From Gamarada debralockiae (Eukaryota; Ascomycota; Leotiomycetes; Helotiales; Hyphodiscaceae): a DNA stretch of 27,698 bases. The position numbers and the translations under genes were made by a program. Within the stretch, counting starts at the first letter, position 1. Every line of letters begins with the position of its first letter. A model generated the notes under the pieces. The model had not been told where the DNA came from, searched no databases, and saw only the letters and a list, made by a program, of their open reading frames with translations. The stretch lies in the NCBI GenBank assembly GCA_002803225.1, contig NXFV01001818.1, positions 1 through 27,698 on the forward strand, read 5' to 3'. Shown piece by piece: positions 21,401-27,698 of the stretch.

Positions 21401-24400
21401 GACTTGAGGTCATCTTTTCCGCGATTCAAAACTCCAAAATAAGGCACCATCTCCGTCCTTAACTGTTGAATTGTCTGTGCTACTGGGCCTTTCAACGCAG
21501 GGTGAGGTCCAATTTCCAACACGACATCAAAATTTTCGCATTCTTCTATGGCGCATTCGATAGCCTGGGCAAAAAGTACTGGGTTGACCATGTTTTCAGC
21601 CCAATAAGAAGCCTTCAACGCTTCCCCTATCTCCACTCGCGTACCTCCATCCACACTGGAATACCAAGTGGGGCTGTTTTCCATCGGCTGAAGAATTTGG
21701 ATCCTGCATTCTTGGATAGACTTGACGTATGAATGGGAGCAAAGGAGCATATGGTGAGAGTGGTATGCTGTGCTCACTTTCAATGGTCTTGCAAACTTAC
21801 CCTCTTGCTCAAATACAAGCTGAACTTCGGCGATTGCATCGCTGTCCCCGGATATGGTGATGCTTTCGGGTGAGTTGCAGGCTGCCACCTTAATACGGCC
21901 TTCGAAATCTTCTAATTCGCACATTTCCTTTCCGTCTTCAAAGGAAGTACCGACTGCTAACATAGCGCCTGCGAGACCGCCATGTCCGGAAGCCAGCTTG
22001 GCATAGTATCCACGATAATATGCAATTCGAATGGCATCATAGGCGGTGATGAATCCCGCCACGTAAGCCGCAGCTATCTCGCCACTCTAATTAAATTAAT
22101 AAATAAAATATTAAGGCTTGTTTATTATTTTTAACTTACTGAATGTCCCACAACGGCTTTGAACACAACACCAGCGCTCTGGAGAAGGTCCACGAGAACA
22201 ATTTGCACCGCTGTACAAAGGGTCTGAGAGAAAATGGCTTCTCCTAAGCGCGATGATAACTTGTCTGCTAGAAGCTCTTCCAGGATTTTCCACCCTGGAC
22301 GTTCAGTTACAGGAAGAGCCGCTAGTGACTGATCGAGCTTCTCAATTGTCTTCCGAGCAAGTGCATAGGACGTAATTAATTTGGCTCCCATACCAGCCCA
22401 TTGTGCGCCTTGGCCGGTGAAAATCCCGAGAATTGAAGAGCTCTGAGCTGAACGTATACCAATCATTTTGGATTCACCGGAGCTTGGTTTTAGACGTGCT
22501 TCTATCGAGCTACAAAGCTCTGCTGCCGTCAAAGCCGAGAAGGCTGCCTTGACGGGAAGAGCAGATCTGCGACAGCTCTGTTCAGGATCTCGGTGTTAGT
22601 ATTACTGCTGAGATGGTGCAAAGAAGGGAAAATAAAACGAAATTACAAACCAATGTATGGGCTAAGCGGCGGAGGTCGATAGACTGGTTGTCTTGAAGGT
22701 ACGAAAAATAGGACTTGACGACTCCTTCAAGAGACTTATCCGATGCTGCAGAGAATATGAATGGAATGAGTGGCACTTCGCCCACTGTTGACTCAATGCT
22801 CAAGGCAGTCGGCGGTTGGTAACTCTCGAGAATAGCGTGTGCGTTTGTTCCACCGAATCCTATCAAAGCATTAGCCTGGTGCATAATTTGAGATGAGATG
22901 GAGTGGATGGAGTACCAAAACTATTGACACTTGCGCGACGGGGCGTATTTTCAGGAATTGCTGGCCAAGGTTGAGCTACCTGAAGGATTCGCATGTTGGT
23001 GTAGAATGGTGCAACGTTCGGATTCAGACGATTCAAGAGCAGATTTGGTGGGATGACAGCATGCTTGAGGGCAATTGAAGCCTTCAATATCCCAGCAATA
23101 CCCGCGGTTCCTTCTGTATGGCCAATAACCGTCTTCACCGAGCCAACATACAGAATGTCCTCTAGATCGTCATTGCCATAGCCGAAAAAAGCTTTGCTTA
23201 ACGCTTGAGCCTCTTGGGGATCACCAGCCTGCAGAATTTCAAGTCAGAATTGTCTGAAAAGATAAACCCTGTGAGGTTGAAAATGACATAAGAGTTGTCT
23301 ACTTTTGGGAATATCTGGGGAGTTCCAACTCGCGACACATTATGACGGGGGGAAGAATACACAGAAAACTTTCAGACTTACTGGTGTACCTGTCCCATGG
23401 GCTTCGAAGTACTGGCAACGGTTGCTCTTTTGCGCCAAGTCAAGTCCAGCTCTGGCGTAAGTTGATTGAATTAGAGCTGCTTGAGCAGTGGCACTTGGCA
23501 TTGTGATCCCAGTAGTTTTGCCATCTTGATTGATTCCGGTCTCTCGAATGATGCATTCAATCTCATCGCCATCTTCGATTGCAGAGCGTAAGGTTTTGAG
23601 GATAACAGCACCAACACCCTCTCCACGTGCGTATCCATCAGCGTCGGCATCCCACATTCGGGAGTGCCCAGTGGGTGAAAGCCTGTTGATTGCAGTCAGA
23701 ACTAGTATGATCTAGTACTTAAATTACGAGGATAGAAAGGAAACAGAAGCAGAAGGCAATGAAAATCTGGGCCAGGATATCAAATAAATCTGGGACGGGA
23801 ACTCACATGTTCATCTTACTCCCCGTTATGAAATTTCCTGAATCCAAAAGCAGGTTCGTTCCAGCAGCTATGGCGATTCGGGAAACCCCATCTCTCAAGA
23901 CTTGAACGGCTTGATGTACTGCGACAAGACTTGACGAACATGCTGTATCGATAGTCATCCTTTTACATTAGCAATGTTTTGTCTTTTTATGAAGCAGGCA
24001 CATACGAGGGACCATGGCAATCAAAATGACTATACATCCGGGGAGTTAGTAACTTCATATTGTGGAGGACTCGGGAGCAAACGAGAGGGGATCTAGCTCT
24101 TGAGAGGACTCGGGATACATGAAGCAAGGGTAAGAAATGCGTGACTGGGAGATTAGAAACAAAAACCCTAGTTATGACTTACTAAGATATACGAGCAGCA
24201 GCATTACTGTTAGCAGTTCCTGATGCCAAGTATGTTGGTATGAAATTGGGATCACGACTTGCAATTCCACAATAATCATAGCACATCAGACCGATAAAGA
24301 CAGCAGTGTCAGATCCCTGCAAATTGGCCAATGTAATGCCCGCAGATTCCGATGCCTCGTAACATACTTCTAGCAACATCCTGTGTTGAGGGTCCATAGA

Positions 24401-24812
24401 ATCTGCCTCTATCTTGGATTTAGCATAACCCTTGTTGTTAGGATATTAAAGAAACGGAGCAGGGTACAGATGTTCTGGCATCTGCTCCTATGAGAAGCGC
24501 GAAAGGGAACAGAAATAGGGGAGGACGCTCTGTGAATTTGAACGCACCCGACGGCAAAACATTGAAAAAAGGAGCATCAAATTGACGGGGATCTCCAGAA
24601 ATGAAATAAGCATCCTTGACGTTGGTAGTCCCGTGATGAGAGCCTTTAGGATGATAGAATCGATCAATGTTGAATCGGCTCGGAGAAATCGGGGCGGAAA
24701 CGTCTCGAGGTTGCTGAAGGAGTTCCCAGAGTTTCGAAGGTGTGTTTGCTTCTCCAGGGAAACGACATCCACTTCCAACGATGGCAATCGGTTCTCGAAT
24801 GTAAGAGTCCAT
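11994..24812 (-). CDS. Iterative PKS-NRPS hybrid synthase lacking a release domain
   Basis: Hand-built model, 20 exons, 3,655 aa: 24812-24548, 24408-24183, 24029-24006, 23959-23807, 23682-23382, 23228-22916, 22859-22651, 22577-22140, 22086-21088, 21032-20082, 19932-19775, 19724-19095, 18931-17093, 17035-16692, 16621-16250, 16192-15658, 15494-14644, 14539-14039, 13969-13068, 12950-11994. Every junction keeps phase and rejoins a conserved motif. The domain order is KS-AT-DH-MT-pseudoER-KR-ACP-C-A-T. Known relatives build a methylated polyketide and couple it to an amino acid, then release it with a terminal R or Dieckmann domain, which is absent here. Least certain are the intron at 16249-16193 (GAG acceptor; 57 bp and open, so retention would give 3,674 aa) and the linker intron 15657-15495. 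The start [20 protein letters not shown] fits the family. No frameshift or premature stop was seen, so it looks functional. The best partner is the adjacent trans-ER. Confidence 0.95.
15659..24812 (-). other. PKS half: KS-AT-DH-MT-pseudoER-KR-ACP domains
   Basis: Positions are residues of the spliced model. KS has Cys179 in DTACSSSL, His318 in HGTGTP and His360 in GHTEG. AT has Ser643 in GHSSGE. DH has His972 in HALQGQTVFP and Asp1148 in LDTALQ. MT has the SAM-binding motif LEIGAGTGG near 1417-1425, so C-methylation is expected. About 550 residues between MT and KR hold no nucleotide-binding motif of an active ER, as in LovB-like enzymes. KR has GLAGDLG from 2119, Ser2245, Tyr2258 and Asn2262 (YSAAN). 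ACP has Ser2440 in LGLDSL. A serine/threonine/proline-rich linker of roughly 130 residues joins it to the NRPS half. Confidence 0.92.
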
Positions 24813-25571
24813 CCTGTCCGTCTCTGTTGAAATGATATCAGGGAAATTGAAAAAAGAAACCGGCTTCTTGTTTGTGCGAATATGTAGAATCCGTGAAGGG
24901 AAGGATTTTTGTCAAAGATGGTTTCCAGCTGCGTGTTTGAGTCCTGTCGCTGGTGACTTTTCCGGTGGCCGACTTAATCGACAGGATCAAAGCGATGTGC
25001 ATATGATAAAGCCGTCAAGCCAACTGTATATTCAAGAGCTACCTGTCATACCCCAGGCACTCCGGACCCGGGAGGTGGAATTGTATTATCGCCGATAGCT
25101 TGCTGGCATGTTGCTGGTTGAGGGGGGCAGGGCCGACCATGCAAGTTTGAAGTCGCCGCCGGATGTTAGGCAGCTTACTTCTGACGACCGGTGGACCGCC
25201 GGTACGAGTACCTGTTTTGAGAGCGTCATGATGGGCATGCCACTTTCCGCCCCCCCTAAAAAAGGCAGCGAGGCTCGTTGGGCTGGATGCTTCAGAGGTA
25301 CTAGGTAGCATTAGGTAGAGCACAACGTTTTCGTCTAATTAAGGTACAATTGAACTTCACTAGTATGTATATCGACACCTTTCTTGAAGTTTGTGAGTAA
25401 GCTTGTAACGTCAAATTAACCTGATTCTTTCACGTTTTGTGTCAATACACCAATCCCTGGATCCTAGGACCTGGAAAACGTAGATAGAAGGCGAGATATG
25501 CTGTACTATTCTCAAATCGAACATTTATTATTCTCCTAGCAACCTCTGACCCCGCCCTCTTACACCTCACG
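24813..25571 (-). promoter_or_regulatory. Intergenic promoter region of the PKS-NRPS
   Basis: These 759 bp lie between the trans-ER stop and the PKS-NRPS start, both genes reading leftward. No coding sequence was found. GC-rich words with the palindrome-like CGGTGGACCGCCGG lie near 25189-25203 and could be a zinc-cluster type site, which is a weak inference from CGG/CCG triplets. The upstream part must also contain the trans-ER 3' untranslated region. Confidence 0.5.
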
Positions 25572-26689
25572 TCACGGGACTCGATACACCAGTTTCACAC
25601 CGGAAATCTCTTTCTTGCGCAGTGAGTCCATCCCATCGATGACGCCCTGAAAGCCTCCAGGCATGCTTCTCAAGGGATGAGCCTTTATCTTTCCTTCTAG
25701 CAAGAGCTGCCGAGCTGTCTCGAACCACTTGATGGAGAAGTTGCGCACTTCGTCGTCTGCCTCTCGTTCGAATGGAGCAGGCCATCCGATTTTCTTCCCC
25801 AGCATCATAGGGCCAAAAACCCAGTCGGCTTTGATAATTTTCTTGTTGTCCAACCATGTGGGATACGGCTCGAGAGCTGTGTATTTTCCACCTGCCCTTC
25901 CGATGCATCTGTAGCAGAATTCCATCGTCTCCGGCTCGGATATGCAGTCGAGGACAAACTTCAGCGAGTTTTTCGTGTAAGCCTTGATATCATCAGCGCA
26001 TGATGGCAAGTGATAGTTGAAAACCTTCTCGGCTCCGTACGACATCGTGAGCGCAAAATTCCTCTCTGAACATGTTGCTATGGGCGTCAGTCCAGATCTT
26101 TGACGTAAGTCAGTCATCTATTCCGTTGATGTGTTTTAGTCTCTTACAGTTTGAGAAGCTGAATAGCCATCGTCCCAGTCGCTGAACTTCCCCCATATAC
26201 GAGAACATGCTTCGGCTTGAGTGCAGGCTCTGTTGGATACCCCGGAACCCCAAGAGAGCGAAACAGTGCCAAACCCATGGTGCCAATGCCACTGCCCATC
26301 GCTGCCGCTTCCTCGAAAGGCATTTCATCCGGGATCTTCATCGTCACAAACCCAGTTGCTCCAACATACTCTGTAAATGCCCCGACCGTAGGTAGGAGCG
26401 GATTGCAGGGTTGGACAACGCCAGCCACGCGATCTCCGACAGCGAGCCCTGGGCATTGAGCATTGCTGCCGATTGCTACGATATATCCAGCATAATCCGT
26501 ACCAGCTATCGCTCCTGGAACGGCAAGATGGCCGACCATCTTGGTGTCAACGGGATTGAGCCCAACGAACATGTTTCGTACCAAAACCATGTCGTCTTCC
26601 AGCTTGGGAAGTAACACATTTTTTAAAACGCCCAAGTTCCCGTCCTCAAGACCGACAATCGCAGTTTGGGTTTCCGGAAGAACATCCAT
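25572..26689 (-). CDS. Trans-acting enoyl reductase of MDR family (LovC-like)
   Basis: Two exons, 26689-26148 and 26097-25572, joined over a 50 bp intron (GTAAGA..AAG) give 355 residues, close to LovC-type trans-ERs. The N-terminal GroES-like fold includes VRNMFVGLNPVDTKM and GTDYAGYIVAIG; the nucleotide-binding segment is VLVYGGSSATGTMAIQLLKL. The zinc ligands of classical alcohol dehydrogenases are not evident, as expected for the family. Such enzymes dock on iterative synthases whose own ER is dead and reduce selected enoyl intermediates with NADPH. The orientation, 759 bp spacing and the synthase's dead ER all support partnership with the PKS-NRPS. It could instead be an unrelated quinone-oxidoreductase-like MDR, which I consider unlikely. 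Confidence 0.93.
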
Positions 26690-27309
26690 CCGGTAGTGAA
26701 TGACGAGAAACGACTATTTGGTAACTAATTGGTGTTGCCTTTAAACGCAGAAGCTTGGGACCAAAATACAATATGTGCTCCTCCTGGGCGTGGGTGCGGA
26801 AGGTGCGCTTTTTAAACTGTCCATACAGTGCATTCAGATCTCAGATGCACCTCCATATGCCGTCTCAATATTGCACTGCACGCCTCCGATGCAGTGATGC
26901 TCCAGAGTCTAGAGAGCTGCATCGGCGATTTGAGAAGGGAGAAGGAAGTCGCCGGTGGTCTTCTTCAAGTTGGCTTGGCTATCCACGGTCGTTTGTGCTT
27001 ATATCAAGCGATGTGGGCTGCTGCTGAGCGGCGTGGAAATGGAGTTATTATAGGTAACTTCTTGCACATTTGAATTTCCAACTCGCCCTGCGGGTGAAAT
27101 ACAATATTGGCTGATACGTACCCTCTACTCCAATTGGTTCAAGTAACGTGATGCTGATGCGAGATTCCCCGTCCCGCGTCAGACCTGCAGTGCGCGGACA
27201 CTACGGTACGTTTACGGAGGTATGCATTTGTACTCTGATTGGGACGCATTGGGGCACTTGAAGATGCAGAGGGTGTCGACCTGAGTCAGGCTGGTTTCGA
27301 TAATAGTGG
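26690..27309 (-). promoter_or_regulatory. Upstream region of the trans-ER gene
   Basis: About 620 bp of normal composition without a convincing gene; plus-strand frames at 26755-27073 show no domain. A small inverted repeat, CACTGCA (26874-26880) with TGCAGTG (26890-26896), is centred about 195 bp upstream of the start codon and might be an operator-like site or chance. Confidence 0.4.
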
Positions 27310-27532
27310 GGCTAAGAACTCAATTTTTTTTTTCTATTTAAAAAATAATAGTTTTTTTTTATATATTTTTTCATACACTATTAATAATATATAAAATCTT
27401 TATATTAATTTTATTTATTTAAATATAGTTATATGTTATTTTTCAAAAATTATTTTAAATTTCTATTTGTATCAAGATAAAATGACTTGCATAAGTAGTG
27501 TGTAATTAGCAAAAATAATAATTCTACAAAAA
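27310..27532. repeat. AT-rich non-coding block
   Basis: Composition drops abruptly after about 27320 into homopolymer T/A runs and TATA words with no open frame. It marks the right edge of the gene-bearing segment and resembles the block at 1-2600 in base bias, though TA alternation is less regular. Confidence 0.6.
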
Positions 27533-27698
27533 ACACGATACTACAAAAATCATAGAATTTAACCTACTTATAACTTAACTACTATAAGTACAGTGTAGTT
27601 ATATAATATAATTGATTTGTATATTATATAAACCCAACTGTACTTATAGTAGTTAAGTTATAAGTAGGTTAAATTCTATGATTTTTGTAGTATCGTGT
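27533..27698. repeat. Perfect 62 bp inverted repeat at window edge
   Basis: 27533-27594 is the exact reverse complement of 27637-27698, checked base by base. The 42 bp centre holds a further imperfectly centred AT palindrome (TATAATATA/TATATTATA). The right arm ends at the last base of the window, so the repeat may extend outward. It could be a miniature inverted-repeat element, or an end of one, or a long hairpin. No open frame or recognisable terminal motif identifies a family. Confidence 0.85.

Noticed and set aside
24832..25323. Small frames between the trans-ER and PKS-NRPS genes
   Set aside because: No domain, and different frames overlap without splice logic; best read as promoter and 3' UTR.
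26755..27073. Two overlapping plus-strand frames of 81-90 codons
   Set aside because: No recognisable family; cysteine/serine/arginine-rich random composition in the trans-ER promoter.
1..27698. tRNA, rRNA or CRISPR-like arrays
   Set aside because: No cloverleaf with A/B boxes, rRNA core sequence or regularly spaced repeats was noticed by eye on either strand.

Overview
The window looks like accessory DNA of a filamentous ascomycete (Pezizomycotina). The evidence is short introns of about 46-163 bp with GT..AG ends, a megasynthase built like fungal iterative PKS-NRPS hybrids, a DUF3425-type bZIP factor, a Clr5-NACHT protein, and AT-rich blocks resembling DNA degraded by repeat-induced point mutation (RIP). 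The species cannot be read from the sequence.

Layout, left to right. 1-2600 is a very AT-rich, TpA-heavy relic with no convincing ORF. 2601-4044 is mostly gene-free, with one doubtful small ORF at 3450-3719. An NmrA-like NAD(P)-binding protein (minus, 4045-5058) and a bZIP/DUF3425 transcription factor (plus, 5564-7116) diverge from a shared 505 bp promoter. 7117-8996 is a long intergenic region with repeats and four CACGTG palindromes. A four-exon Clr5-NACHT (STAND/NLR-like) gene runs plus at 8997-11905. It converges, with 88 bp between stops, on a 12.8 kb PKS-NRPS gene (minus, 24812-11994). Upstream of that, in the same orientation, is a LovC-type trans-acting enoyl reductase (minus, 26689-25572). 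The right end is AT-rich and finishes in a perfect 62 bp inverted repeat that touches the window edge.

I rebuilt the PKS-NRPS by hand as 20 exons (10,968 nt, 3,655 aa), in frame throughout. Its domain order is KS-AT-DH-MT-(pseudo-ER)-KR-ACP-linker-C-A-T. Every catalytic motif I looked for is present except a cis enoyl reductase, which the neighbouring trans-ER should supply. The expected product is a C-methylated, partly reduced polyketide joined by an amide bond to one amino acid.

The most interesting feature is the C-terminus. The protein stops 43 residues after the T-domain serine and has no reductase or Dieckmann release domain, and the convergent NLR-like gene leaves no room for one. 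The mode of product release is therefore open. The NmrA/bZIP pair could be the local regulatory module, although the NLR-like gene separates it from the synthase. No P450, hydrolase, transporter or cyclase is visible, so the rest of any pathway lies outside the window or does not exist.
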